A stretch of DNA of 34,674 bases, taken from positions 1 through 34,674 of the forward strand of contig NZ_NIXO01000060.1 of NCBI RefSeq assembly GCF_002204795.1, given 5' to 3'. This document shows, in pieces, positions 7,535 through 14,835 of this stretch. Under the pieces are notes generated by a model, which was given only the letters and a program-made list of their open reading frames with translations, searched no databases and had not been told where the DNA came from. A program made the position numbers and the translations under genes. Every line of letters starts with the position of its first letter. The stretch's first letter is position 1. This stretch comes from Pseudomonas sp. K2I15. GTDB lineage: Bacteria > Pseudomonadota > Gammaproteobacteria > Pseudomonadales > Pseudomonadaceae.

Positions 7535-7987
7535 TCAGTGAGAGGCGGTGAGGTCTTTTTGCATGTAGACCCGACGCAGGCCGTTCTCCTCGGCGCGATG
7601 GGTTTCCACATAGCCTTTGCGGGTGTACAGCGCGATGTTTTCGGTCATCGCTTCATGGGTGTAGAGACGGATGGCGCCTTGCCTGGCCTGGTGCTCCGTG
7701 AACTCCAGCAATAGACGCCCGTAACCCAAACCCTGGGCGCCGGGGTCGACGGCCAGGTTATCCAGCAGCAGGTACTCGTCGTGATGGATCAGTACTACAA
7801 AACCGTGCACCTGGCCTGCGCGCTCCAGCACGTGCACCCGTCCAGCGGCGACCTGTTGGCGATAGTCGTCCAGCATTGGCCCTGGCTTGCGCCCTATGCG
7901 TTCGATGTAAGGGGAGTAGGCGGCGTGGACGATGGCCTCGATGGCGGCGATATCGTCAACGGTGGCGGGGCGGATAAGGGATGGCAT
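7535..7987 (-). CDS. GNAT-family N-acetyltransferase
   Basis: A 150-residue single-domain acyltransferase using acetyl-CoA. The fold landmarks are an N-terminal IRPATVDDIAAI strand-helix, LLLDNLAVDPGAQGLGYGRLLL with the pyrophosphate-binding QGLGYG loop (85-90), and a C-terminal IRLYTHEAMTENIALYTRKGYVE segment typical of small GNATs. The acceptor substrate (a small molecule or a protein amino group) cannot be inferred. ATG 7987 is preceded by GGAGG 9 bases upstream; the reading frame continues upstream through a REP palindrome, which argues against a longer form. It is the first gene of a two-gene unit with the NUDIX hydrolase. Its promoter must lie in or near the REPIN-containing gap before it. 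Confidence 0.85.
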   Translation of the reverse strand: MPSLIRPATVDDIAAIEAIVHAAYSPYIERIGRKPGPMLDDYRQQVAAGRVHVLERAGQVHGFVVLIHHDEYLLLDNLAVDPGAQGLGYGRLLLEFTEHQARQGAIRLYTHEAMTENIALYTRKGYVETHRAEENGLRRVYMQKDLTASH

Positions 7988-8012
7988 CGCAGCGGGCCTC
8001 CAGAAATCACTT

Positions 8013-8143
8013 GTGGCGAGGGGGCTTGTCCCCCGTTGGGCTGCGAAGCGGCCCTGAATCAGCCCCGCAGTCTTTCTGAAAGACCGCAATTGCTTTTCTG
8101 GGGCTGCTTCGCAACCCAACGGGGGACACGCCCCCTCACCACA
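8013..8143. repeat. REPIN: two inverted REP palindromes
   Basis: The left copy (8013-8054, GTGGCGAGGGGGCTTGTCCC onward) and the right copy (8100-8143) are near-exact reverse complements around a 45-base spacer. This is the paired-REP arrangement of fluorescent pseudomonads. It fills most of the 178-base gap between queD and the GNAT gene and could end or stabilise queD transcripts. Confidence 0.85.
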
Positions 8144-8165
8144 GTGGTTTTTTCACATCGCCGGC

Positions 8166-8522
8166 TTATTCACCGCGATAAATGCAGCCGCTGGTGCAGG
8201 TCTCATGGATGCGAATCGCGCTGAGTTCCGGCAACAACGGTTTCAATTCATTCCAGATCCACTTGGCCAGCACTTCGCTGGTCGGGTTCTCAAGGCCCGG
8301 AATGTCATTGAGGTAGTTGTGGTCGAGGCGTTCGTAGAGCGGCTTGAAAATCGCCTTGATCTCCGAGAAATCGCGGATCCAGCCGGTATGCGGGTCGAGG
8401 TCACCGCTGAGGTGGATCGCCACCTTGAACGAATGGCCATGCAGGCGCCCGCATTTGTGGCCTTCCGGGACGTGGGGCAAGCGGTGGGCGGACTCGAAGG
8501 TAAATTCTTTGAAGATTTCCAC
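8166..8522 (-). CDS. queD: 6-carboxy-5,6,7,8-tetrahydropterin synthase (queuosine pathway)
   Basis: Converts dihydroneopterin triphosphate to 6-carboxytetrahydropterin, the second step toward queuosine and other deazapurines. At 118 residues it is typical in length. Zinc ligands are His13 (SAHRL) and His28/His30 in HGHS; catalytic Cys24 lies in C-GRLHGHS, the Asp67-His68 pair in LDHNYLND, and substrate-binding Glu107 in IHETCTSGC. The start codon is GTG at 8522, giving the expected N-terminus MEIFKEFTFESAH; only a weak ribosome site (GAG about 12 bases upstream) precedes it. The gene follows the patatin gene at 77 bases and matches, from memory, PA2666 in the syntenic P. aeruginosa region. 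Confidence 0.92.
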   Translation of the reverse strand: MEIFKEFTFESAHRLPHVPEGHKCGRLHGHSFKVAIHLSGDLDPHTGWIRDFSEIKAIFKPLYERLDHNYLNDIPGLENPTSEVLAKWIWNELKPLLPELSAIRIHETCTSGCIYRGE

Positions 8523-8554
8523 AGGGTTTTTCAGCTCGGTGAGGTGTCTGGCAG

Positions 8555-8586
8555 GCGGCGAGTTTAACAGTTTGTTACCTCGCCGC
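8555..8586 (-). terminator. Hairpin between the patatin gene and queD
   Basis: GCGGCGAG and CTCGCCGC form a perfect 8-base-pair stem around a 16-base loop, 13 bases after the patatin stop codon. There is no T-run on either strand, so it is either a factor-assisted terminator or processing stem, or an element controlling the weakly initiated queD. Its function is unproven. Confidence 0.35.
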
Positions 8587-8599
8587 GCATAACGCTTGA

Positions 8600-9679
8600 T
8601 CAGAGGACCAGCAGGCGCTCGCCCAACTGCCCGTTGTCTGCCAGTTGCAAAAACTCATCACCCAACCGCTGGCTTTCGCTCATCGCCGTTTGCCAGTACT
8701 TGTTGCGGCCCTTGTCATCGCCCATGAAGCGCTTGAAGTCACTGCGGTCCGGCAGTTTGCCGTGGGGCAGGCGGGCCAGGTATTCCTTCGACGGCGCCAG
8801 CAGCAAGACATCCTGCAAGCCCTGTTGATTGGCGCGGCGCCACGGCAAGCCTTTGTCGAACCAGCCGGGAATGACCCGGTTGGTGAAGTGCGGGTACAGC
8901 ACGATGTCATCGCCGTGGTAGGGCAGATCCAGGTGATAGTCCAGCAGGCCGCCGTCGCGGTAAGTGCCTTTGCCTGCACCCGGCAGGTCGCGCACGCCTT
9001 GCATCACCATGGGGATCGAACCGGACGCCAGCAGTGCCTGACGCAGGTTGCCCAGTTCCAGATTCAGGAAGCGCGAGGGGAAATCCTTGAGCGCATGCAG
9101 CGGTGGCGCCTGACGCGGGTCGTGCACGATCAGCCGTTCGAAGTGCCGGGACAGCCGCGCGCGGCCTCGCAGGTTGTCGGCGATCACCGATGACAGCCCC
9201 AAACCGAGGCGACCGCGGTGATCGTCGGCGAGCAGGCCGTGGCTTTTGACCACCATGATGTTCAGCCGATAGTTCGGGTTGTCGAGCACGCGGGCATCGC
9301 GGCCGGCCAGCAGGTCATCGAGCATGCGCACGCAACTCTGGCTGACTTCGGCCATGGTCACACCTTTGGCAAAGCGCTGTTCGTTGTACAGCCGGCCCAG
9401 GTCGAGCAGGCCCTGCACCGGGTCGGGCAGGCAGGCGCTGGCAAACCGCCAGGAGCCAATCGAGGCGCCGATCAGCGCGCGCTCGCGCGGTGCGCGGGGC
9501 AGCCAGTCACCGAATAGCGCCAGGTCCAGCCCCTGGATGCCCAGGGCTTTGGGGCCACCGGCGGCGCCGGGAAGGATGCCGACATCCGCCGGCGCAAGCC
9601 CCTGTTCGCGAATGCGTGCGAAGGCGCGTTTGCCGGCCTTGAGGGTCAAGGCGGGGAACTTCATGTGGATAGCAGTCAT
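8600..9679 (-). CDS. Patatin-like phospholipase/acylhydrolase
   Basis: A 359-residue cytoplasmic-type hydrolase with the patatin Ser-Asp dyad. The glycine-rich oxyanion loop is PGAAGGPKALG (38-47), the nucleophile elbow is GASIG (Ser73) and the acid is Asp242 in YRDGG. No signal peptide or transmembrane segment is visible, so it probably acts inside the cell on phospholipids or acyl esters; the substrate is unknown. ATG 9679 has GAG a few bases upstream; an in-frame ATG at 9664 lacks a ribosome site. It is divergent from the PepSY/two-component operon, sharing a 159-base intergenic region with a palindrome and a response-regulator-like box, so co-regulation is possible. Confidence 0.82.
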   Translation of the reverse strand: MTAIHMKFPALTLKAGKRAFARIREQGLAPADVGILPGAAGGPKALGIQGLDLALFGDWLPRAPRERALIGASIGSWRFASACLPDPVQGLLDLGRLYNEQRFAKGVTMAEVSQSCVRMLDDLLAGRDARVLDNPNYRLNIMVVKSHGLLADDHRGRLGLGLSSVIADNLRGRARLSRHFERLIVHDPRQAPPLHALKDFPSRFLNLELGNLRQALLASGSIPMVMQGVRDLPGAGKGTYRDGGLLDYHLDLPYHGDDIVLYPHFTNRVIPGWFDKGLPWRRANQQGLQDVLLLAPSKEYLARLPHGKLPDRSDFKRFMGDDKGRNKYWQTAMSESQRLGDEFLQLADNGQLGERLLVL

Positions 9680-9749
9680 ACCGGTCTCATTTACCGCGAG
9701 CAGGGCAGTATAGAAAATCTTGCCCGGTTACAGGCAAAGGTGTTGCAGA

Positions 9750-9770
9750 GAATTGCCATGGTGGCAATTC
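9750..9770. promoter_or_regulatory. Perfect 9+9 palindrome in a divergent intergenic region
   Basis: GAATTGCCA and TGGCAATTC flank TGG. It lies between the divergent patatin and PepSY genes and overlaps by three bases the TTCAG-N6-TTAAG box that follows. It is a candidate operator for an unidentified dimeric regulator. Confidence 0.4.
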
Positions 9771-9783
9771 AGTTTCAGTTAAG
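9768..9783 (+). promoter_or_regulatory. BqsR/PmrA-like tandem box TTCAG-N6-TTAAG
   Basis: Response regulators of the BqsR/PmrA group bind TTAAG-N6-TTAAG (established for P. aeruginosa BqsR, as I recall). Here TTCAG, six bases and TTAAG match 9 of 10 positions, 56 bases before the first gene of the operon that encodes such a regulator. This suggests autoregulation. Confidence 0.5.
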
Positions 9784-9838
9784 TTGGATCCAGTACGGTG
9801 AGCCCCGTAGGCAAAATATCCTGAAACGGAGACTCACC

Positions 9839-10147
9839 ATGAAAACCCTCACAGCCTTGATCGCCAGCAGTATCATCGCCCTCACCGCGGGCGTCGCCCA
9901 GGCTCGCGACCTGGGGCCTGACGAGGCACTGAAGTTGCGCGACGCTGGTACCATTGTGTCTTTCGAGAAGCTCAACGCCATCGCACTGGCCAAACATCCC
10001 GGCGCCACCGTGCATGAAACCGAGCTTGAAGAGGAATACGGCAAGTACCTTTACCAGGTTGAACTGCGCGACGCCCAGGGCGTTGAGTGGGACCTGGAAT
10101 TGGACGCTGTGACCGGGGCCGTCCTCAAGGATCATCAGGATACGTAA
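9839..10147 (+). CDS. PepSY-like small exported protein, first of a tandem pair
   Basis: A 102-residue protein with a clear signal peptide ending at AQA (cleavage before RDLG), followed by one PepSY-like domain: DEALKLRDAG, a helix with ALAKHPGATVHETELEEEYG, a YLYQVELRDAQGVEWDLELDAVTG beta-sheet and a VLKD tail. The final motif is typical of PepSY. It should be periplasmic. The start is ATG 9839, with GGAG 8 bases upstream. Its TAA overlaps the next ATG by one base (TAATG), so it heads a tightly coupled four-gene operon with a two-component system. By synteny it corresponds to the small periplasmic proteins of the P. aeruginosa bqs/car locus. Its acidic surface suits a cation-binding or sensor-accessory role; that is inference. 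Confidence 0.85.
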   Translation: MKTLTALIASSIIALTAGVAQARDLGPDEALKLRDAGTIVSFEKLNAIALAKHPGATVHETELEEEYGKYLYQVELRDAQGVEWDLELDAVTGAVLKDHQDT

Positions 10148-10470
10148 TGAAGGTAAATCTACGCACCAGCGTTCAAGTGGCGCTGGTGCTCCTGGCTTTT
10201 TGCTCAAGCCTGGCCGCTCGGGACCTGGGCCAGGACGAAGCGCTGCGCCTGCGCCAGAAGGGGGTGATCGCGCCGCTTGAGCATCTGCTGGGCCCCGCGC
10301 TCGAGCGCTACCCGGGTGCCAAGTTGCTCGACGCCGAGCTTGAAGAGCACAAGGATCGTCCTGTGCGCTATATCTATGAAATCGAACTGTTGACGGTGGA
10401 AGGCGTGGTGCGCGAGATCGAACTCGACGCCAACACCGGCCAACTGCTCAAAGACAAGGAAGACGACTGA
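10147..10470 (+). CDS. PepSY-like small exported protein, second of a tandem pair
   Basis: A 107-residue paralogue of the preceding protein. It has a signal peptide (MKVNLRTSVQVALVLLAFCSSLAA) cleaved before RDLG, then the shared pattern RDLGxDEALxLRxxG, PGAKLLDAELEEH, a YIYEIELLTVEGVVREIELDANTG sheet and LLKDKEDD. The close match of both mature N-termini points to a local duplication. Start ATG 10147 overlaps the previous stop by one base, and its own TGA overlaps the regulator ATG by one base, implying translational coupling. Expected location is the periplasm. A role as ligand-binding or feedback partner for the sensor kinase is inferred from operon structure only. Confidence 0.85.
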   Translation: MKVNLRTSVQVALVLLAFCSSLAARDLGQDEALRLRQKGVIAPLEHLLGPALERYPGAKLLDAELEEHKDRPVRYIYEIELLTVEGVVREIELDANTGQLLKDKEDD

Positions 10471-11138
10471 TGCGCCTGCTTTTGGTGGAAGACCACGTAC
10501 CCCTGGCCGATGAGCTGATGGCCGGGCTCAATCGCCAGGGCTATGCCGTCGACTGGCTGGCGGACGGTCGCGATGCGGTGTATCAGGGGCGCAGCGAACC
10601 CTACGACCTGATCATTCTCGACCTTGGCCTGCCGGGTTTGCCCGGGCTGGATGTGTTGACGCAATGGCGCGCTGCTGGCCTGGCCACGCCGGTGCTGATC
10701 CTCACTGCCCGCGACTCCTGGGCCGAGCGCATCGAAGGGCTCAAGGCCGGGGCCGACGATTACCTGAGCAAACCGTTCCATCCCGAGGAGCTGCACCTGC
10801 GTATCCAGGCCTTGCTGCGCCGTTCCCATGGCCAGGCCAATCAGCCCACCTTGCAGGCTGCCGGCTTACACCTGGATGAGGGCCGCCAGTGCGTGATGCG
10901 CGATGGCGAGGAGATTCAACTGACCGCCGCCGAATTTCGGCTGCTGCGCTATTTCATGCTGCACCCCGAGCAAATCCTTTCGAAAAGCCACTTGGCCGAG
11001 CATTTATATGATGGCGAGACCGAGCGCGATTCCAATGTGCTGGAGGTCCACGTCAACCACCTGCGCCGCAAGTTGGGCCGCAGCGTGATCGAAACCCGGC
11101 GCGGCCAGGGTTACCGGTTTGGCGCCAGCCCTGCATGA
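10470..11138 (+). CDS. bqsR: OmpR-family response regulator, BqsR/CarR-like
   Basis: A 222-residue DNA-binding response regulator. The receiver domain (1-115) has the acidic pair E7-D8, phospho-acceptor Asp51 in LIILDLGLPG, switch Thr79 and Lys101 in SKPF. The winged helix (about 125-220) has LTAAEFRLLRYFMLHPEQILSK and the recognition segment SNVLEVHVNHLRRKLG. It is phosphorylated by the kinase encoded next, with which it overlaps by 4 bases (ATGA). The name rests on gene order (PepSY pair, regulator, kinase, then tlpQ-transporter-ctpM-nuo, as in P. aeruginosa PA2659-PA2637) and on the TTAAG-type box upstream. PmrA/QseB-type paralogues are the alternative. Expected regulon: metal and cation stress functions. 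Confidence 0.75.
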   Translation: MRLLLVEDHVPLADELMAGLNRQGYAVDWLADGRDAVYQGRSEPYDLIILDLGLPGLPGLDVLTQWRAAGLATPVLILTARDSWAERIEGLKAGADDYLSKPFHPEELHLRIQALLRRSHGQANQPTLQAAGLHLDEGRQCVMRDGEEIQLTAAEFRLLRYFMLHPEQILSKSHLAEHLYDGETERDSNVLEVHVNHLRRKLGRSVIETRRGQGYRFGASPA

Positions 11139-12454
11139 AGTCGATCCAGCGGCGCCTGAGCCTGGGGCTGATCAGCGTGATGGTGATCGTCGGCCTGGTG
11201 TTGGCGCAGACCAGCCTGTGGCTGTTCGAAATGGGATTGCAACGTTACCTGGAAGCCGGGTTGCGCAACGACAGCGAGAACCTGTTGGTGGCGCTGGTGC
11301 GTGGGCCCACGGGTGTACAGCTGGACGAGCAGCGGCTGTCGCCGGCCTATCAGCGGCCGTTTTCCGGGCACTATTTCCGTATCGACTTTGGCGACACCCA
11401 CTGGCGTTCCCGCTCGTTATGGGACCAGGAGTTGCCCCAACTTCCCCAGGCCGGGCTCAAGGGCAACCTGCAATTGGGCCCGGAAGGCCAGCAACTGTTG
11501 GTGTTGCGTTCGGACTACAAACGCTTCGGCCAATCGATTTCCATCAGCGTGGCCCAAGACTACACGCCGGTCAGGGAAAGCTTTCGCCTGATGCGCCAGA
11601 TTGGACTGGTACTGGGGCTGGCGGCGCTGTTGCTGATCCTCATTCTGCAACGAGTCACTGTGCGCCGCGCCCTGCGCCCGCTGGAGACCGCGCGCAACCA
11701 GATCGCCCAACTGCAACAGGGCCAGCGTTCGCAACTGGACACCCAGGTACCAGTGGAGCTGGAACCGCTGGTGGCGCAGATCAACCATCTGCTGGCCCAC
11801 ACCGAAGACAGCCTCAAACGCTCGCGCAATGCTTTGGGCAACCTCGGCCACGCCTTGAAAACCCCGCTGGCGGTATTACTGAGCGTGGCATCCAGCGAAC
11901 AGCTCAAGGACCATCCGCAGTTGAGCAAGCTGCTGCGCGAACAGTTGGAGCAGGTGCAGCAACGGCTTAACCGTGAACTCAATCGGGCACGTTTGGCCGG
12001 CGAAACGCTGCCCGGTGCCTTGTTTGACTGCGATGGCGAATTGCCGGGGCTGCTGGCGACCCTGAACATGATCCATGGGGAACATCTGGATTTGAGTTAC
12101 CGCGTACGGCCCGGTTTGCAGTTGCCGTGGGACCGCGAGGACTTGCTGGAGCTGTTGGGCAACCTGCTGGATAACGCTTGTAAATGGGCGGATGCCGAGA
12201 TTGTGTTGAGCATCAGCGAAACCCCGGAAGGCTTTCGCCTGGCAGTGGACGACGACGGCCCAGGAATTCCCGAGAGCCAGCGCGACCAGGTGTTCAGCCG
12301 TGGTACTCGCCTGGATGAGCAGACTGACGGCCATGGACTTGGGCTGGGGATCGTGCGGGATATCGTTGAGGTGTGGGGCGGGGTGCTTCTATTGCAGGAA
12401 AGCGAACTCGGCGGGTTGAAGGCACTAATTGACCTGCCGCGACGCCATGGCTGA
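11135..12454 (+). CDS. bqsS: Sensor histidine kinase, BqsS/CarS-like
   Basis: A 439-residue inner-membrane kinase with TM1 (about 8-30), a periplasmic sensor loop of about 120 residues and TM2 (about 155-178). It continues with a HAMP-like linker, a dimerisation/phospho-acceptor helix with His239 in NLGHALKTPL, and an ATPase domain with N-box NLLDNACKW, G1 DDDGPGIPE and G2 GHGLGLGIV. It should phosphorylate the adjacent response regulator. It is the last gene of the operon and is followed by a REPIN. The periplasmic loop contains no RExxE sequence; the only RE is in VRESFR. That motif is described for Fe(II) sensing by P. aeruginosa BqsS, so the ligand here may differ or be sensed through other residues. 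The orthology rests mainly on gene order. Confidence 0.75.
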   Translation: MKSIQRRLSLGLISVMVIVGLVLAQTSLWLFEMGLQRYLEAGLRNDSENLLVALVRGPTGVQLDEQRLSPAYQRPFSGHYFRIDFGDTHWRSRSLWDQELPQLPQAGLKGNLQLGPEGQQLLVLRSDYKRFGQSISISVAQDYTPVRESFRLMRQIGLVLGLAALLLILILQRVTVRRALRPLETARNQIAQLQQGQRSQLDTQVPVELEPLVAQINHLLAHTEDSLKRSRNALGNLGHALKTPLAVLLSVASSEQLKDHPQLSKLLREQLEQVQQRLNRELNRARLAGETLPGALFDCDGELPGLLATLNMIHGEHLDLSYRVRPGLQLPWDREDLLELLGNLLDNACKWADAEIVLSISETPEGFRLAVDDDGPGIPESQRDQVFSRGTRLDEQTDGHGLGLGIVRDIVEVWGGVLLLQESELGGLKALIDLPRRHG

Positions 12455-12470
12455 CTCGCCGCTAGACAAA

Positions 12471-12557
12471 GTGTGGGAGCGGGCTTGCTCGCGAATACGG
12501 TGTGTCAGTCGTTGGGTAGGTTGACTGATCCACAGCTTTCGCGAGCAAGCCCCACAT
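12471..12557. repeat. REPIN between convergent sensor kinase and chemoreceptor genes
   Basis: GTGTGGGAGCGGGCTTGCTCGCGAA (12471-12495) faces an inverted partner at 12538-12557 that lacks CGCT. The inner arms (TGTGTCAGTC and GACTGATCCACA) also pair, so the whole unit folds as one long hairpin. It fills the convergent gap and probably limits read-through from both sides. Confidence 0.85.
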
Positions 12558-12591
12558 TAGATCTTCATCACAGGGGATATGTGATGCTCCA

Positions 12592-14739
12592 TCAAACCCT
12601 GAACTGATCCATCAGACCCTGCTGCTGATTCGCCAAACTATTCAACGCCTGACTGACCCGCGCCGACTCATTCGCTTGCTCGGACAACGACTCCGTCACA
12701 TCCCGAATCGTCGCCACGTTGTTATTGATCTCCTCAGCCACCGCACTTTGCTCTTCGGCGGCGCTGGCGATTTGCAAGTTCATGTCGCTGATCACCGTCA
12801 CCGCATCGCCGATCTGGCGCAAGGCGGTCACGGCCTGGCCTACCTGTTCGACGCTGCCCTGGGCCTGGCGATGGCTGTTGCTCATGGAGCCGACCACATC
12901 CTGGGTACCGCTTTGCAATTGCTCGATCACCAGGCGGGTTTCTTCCACCGACTCTTGCGTACGCCGCGCCAGGTTGCGCACTTCATCGGCGACCACCGCA
13001 AAACCGCGACCGGCTTCACCTGCACGGGCGGCCTCAATGGCGGCGTTCAACGCCAGCAGGTTGGTCTGCTCGGCAATCGCACGAATCACCTCCAGCACCG
13101 AGCCGATTTTTTCGCTATTGGCCGCCAGCCCTTCAACCTGGGTCATCGCGGTGCTCATCTGCGCAGCCAAATGGCCGATGCTGGTGGTGGTGCGGTCGAT
13201 CACCGTCAAGCCTTCACGCGTAGCCTGATCGGCATCGCGGGCGGCCTGGGCGGCTTGTGCTGCGCTGCGGGCGACGTCCTGGGCGGTGGCGCTCATTTCG
13301 TGGGAGGCGGTGGCCACCTGGTCGACCTGGCGGTATTGCTGCTCCATGCCGGCGCTGGTTTCAGTGGCGATCGCGGCCGACTGGTCGGCGGTGCCACGGG
13401 CGTCCTGCACCGAGCGTTTGACCTGGGCAATGATCGGTTGCAGCTTGTCGAGGAAGCGGTTGAACCAGCCGGCCAGCTCACCGAGTTCGTCGTGTTTGTC
13501 GTAGGCCAGGCGGCGGGTCAGGTCGCCTTCGCCGCTGGCAATGTCTTCCAGCATGCGCGCCACGCCGAGGATCGGCCGCGTCACGCTGCGGGCCATCAGC
13601 CACACCAGCAACAGACCAACGATTGCGGCGAGCAGGCCGAGGCTCAATTCCAGCAGGGTGCCCGTGGCGTTGTCGGCGTCCAGTTTGGACTTCAAGGCTT
13701 CCGCCGGGGCGATCAGGACTTTTTCCGGCACATCGAGCAGAACGCCCCACGGCTTGCCGTCTGGAATCGGCAGGAATGGCGCCAGCACCTTGAGTTGATG
13801 GTCGGTGCGCACGCTGCGGGTCTGCGTACTGGTCGCCAGCGAACTGATCAACTGCGCGCCGTTGGCACTGTCGACGGTGTCCAGGCGCTGGCTGAGTTTG
13901 CCGGCGTCCGGGCTATAGCCGGCCAGCAGACCCACCGGGCTGATGATGCTGACGCTGGTCTGGCCGTCATAGAGTTTCTGGCTGGCGCGCTGGCTGACGG
14001 CTTGCAGGCTGTTGAGGTTGATGTCCACCGACAGCGAGGCGATGACTTTGCCGTTGACCATCAGCGGGAAGACGATGCTGGTCATCAGCACCTTTTGCCC
14101 GTCGATCACATAGAAGTAGGGTTCGATCACGCATGGCTTGAGGGTGGCGCGCGGGCAGGTGAACCAAGCGTTGGCTTTTTCGCCGCTGGGGCCGACGCTG
14201 GTGTCGGACATGTCGCTTTCGGGCAGCGACATTGAAGTCAGCTTGCCCGCCGTCGGCTGCGACCAGTACAACGCAAAACGGCCCTTGTCGTTGCTGCCCA
14301 GCTCTTGTTGGTTGGCGAACAGTTCGTCCTTGCCATCCAGTGCGTTGGCTTCGAACACCAGGGACAGGCCCAGCAGGTCGGGGTTGGCTTGCAGCGCGGC
14401 CTTGACTTGGCGGGTCAGGTCTTCGCGCAGGTCGAAGGCATCCAGGAAGCGTTTCTCGGCCTGTTCACGCAGGAACAGCACCTGCCGGGAAAAACCGTGA
14501 CCGTATTGATAGGCGTCCATGAACTGCTGGCGAATACCCAATGCCTGGACCTCACCCTGGGCTTCGATGCGTGCCTGGGCGGCTTCGTCGAGCATTTCCA
14601 TACTGGAAGCCTTCACCAGATCGGAACTCTGCGCCATGCGGTACAGCGAGAGACCTACCAGCAAAGTCACGATGCCCAGCAGGCAAAGACCAGCCAGCAG
14701 GGTAATTTTCCATTGAATGGACAGCTGTCTGAGCGACAT
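12592..14739 (-). CDS. tlpQ: Methyl-accepting chemotaxis protein with dCache domain, TlpQ-like
   Basis: A 715-residue chemoreceptor with TM1 (about 11-33), a large periplasmic double-Cache sensor (about 40-355, with membrane-distal SVDINLNSLQ), TM2 (about 365-388), a HAMP domain and a cytoplasmic signalling hairpin. The hairpin tip EQTNLLALNAAIEAARAGEAGRGFAVVADEVRNLA is canonical. The C-terminus QFRV has no CheR-tethering pentapeptide. Gene order and length match, from memory, P. aeruginosa TlpQ (PA2654), a high-affinity histamine and polyamine receptor; that ligand is inferred, not shown. ATG 14739 has AGGAAGG upstream, and a FliA-type promoter precedes it, as expected for a chemotaxis gene. 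It is divergent from the transporter gene. Confidence 0.82.
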   Translation of the reverse strand: MSLRQLSIQWKITLLAGLCLLGIVTLLVGLSLYRMAQSSDLVKASSMEMLDEAAQARIEAQGEVQALGIRQQFMDAYQYGHGFSRQVLFLREQAEKRFLDAFDLREDLTRQVKAALQANPDLLGLSLVFEANALDGKDELFANQQELGSNDKGRFALYWSQPTAGKLTSMSLPESDMSDTSVGPSGEKANAWFTCPRATLKPCVIEPYFYVIDGQKVLMTSIVFPLMVNGKVIASLSVDINLNSLQAVSQRASQKLYDGQTSVSIISPVGLLAGYSPDAGKLSQRLDTVDSANGAQLISSLATSTQTRSVRTDHQLKVLAPFLPIPDGKPWGVLLDVPEKVLIAPAEALKSKLDADNATGTLLELSLGLLAAIVGLLLVWLMARSVTRPILGVARMLEDIASGEGDLTRRLAYDKHDELGELAGWFNRFLDKLQPIIAQVKRSVQDARGTADQSAAIATETSAGMEQQYRQVDQVATASHEMSATAQDVARSAAQAAQAARDADQATREGLTVIDRTTTSIGHLAAQMSTAMTQVEGLAANSEKIGSVLEVIRAIAEQTNLLALNAAIEAARAGEAGRGFAVVADEVRNLARRTQESVEETRLVIEQLQSGTQDVVGSMSNSHRQAQGSVEQVGQAVTALRQIGDAVTVISDMNLQIASAAEEQSAVAEEINNNVATIRDVTESLSEQANESARVSQALNSLANQQQGLMDQFRV

Positions 14740-14781
14740 GGAGCCTTCCTTAACTTTCTATACGACAGAGACGATCTGCCT

Positions 14782-14808
14782 GTATCGGCCGCTCAGGAAT
14801 TTTCTTTA
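14782..14808 (-). promoter_or_regulatory. FliA (sigma-28) promoter of the TlpQ-like receptor gene
   Basis: On the minus strand TAAA (-35), exactly 15 bases and GCCGATAC (-10) match the sigma-28 consensus TAAA-N15-GCCGATAA at 11 of 12 positions. The start site would be about 35 bases before the receptor ATG. It ties expression of the receptor to the flagellar cascade. Confidence 0.72.
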
Positions 14809-14835
14809 TTCAAACGTTCAATTTAAACCTGTTTG

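Noticed and set aside
8523..8599. preQ1 riboswitch upstream of queD
   Set aside because: The hairpin there has no preQ1-type pseudoknot partner or A-rich tail, and the region is just the gap after the patatin gene.
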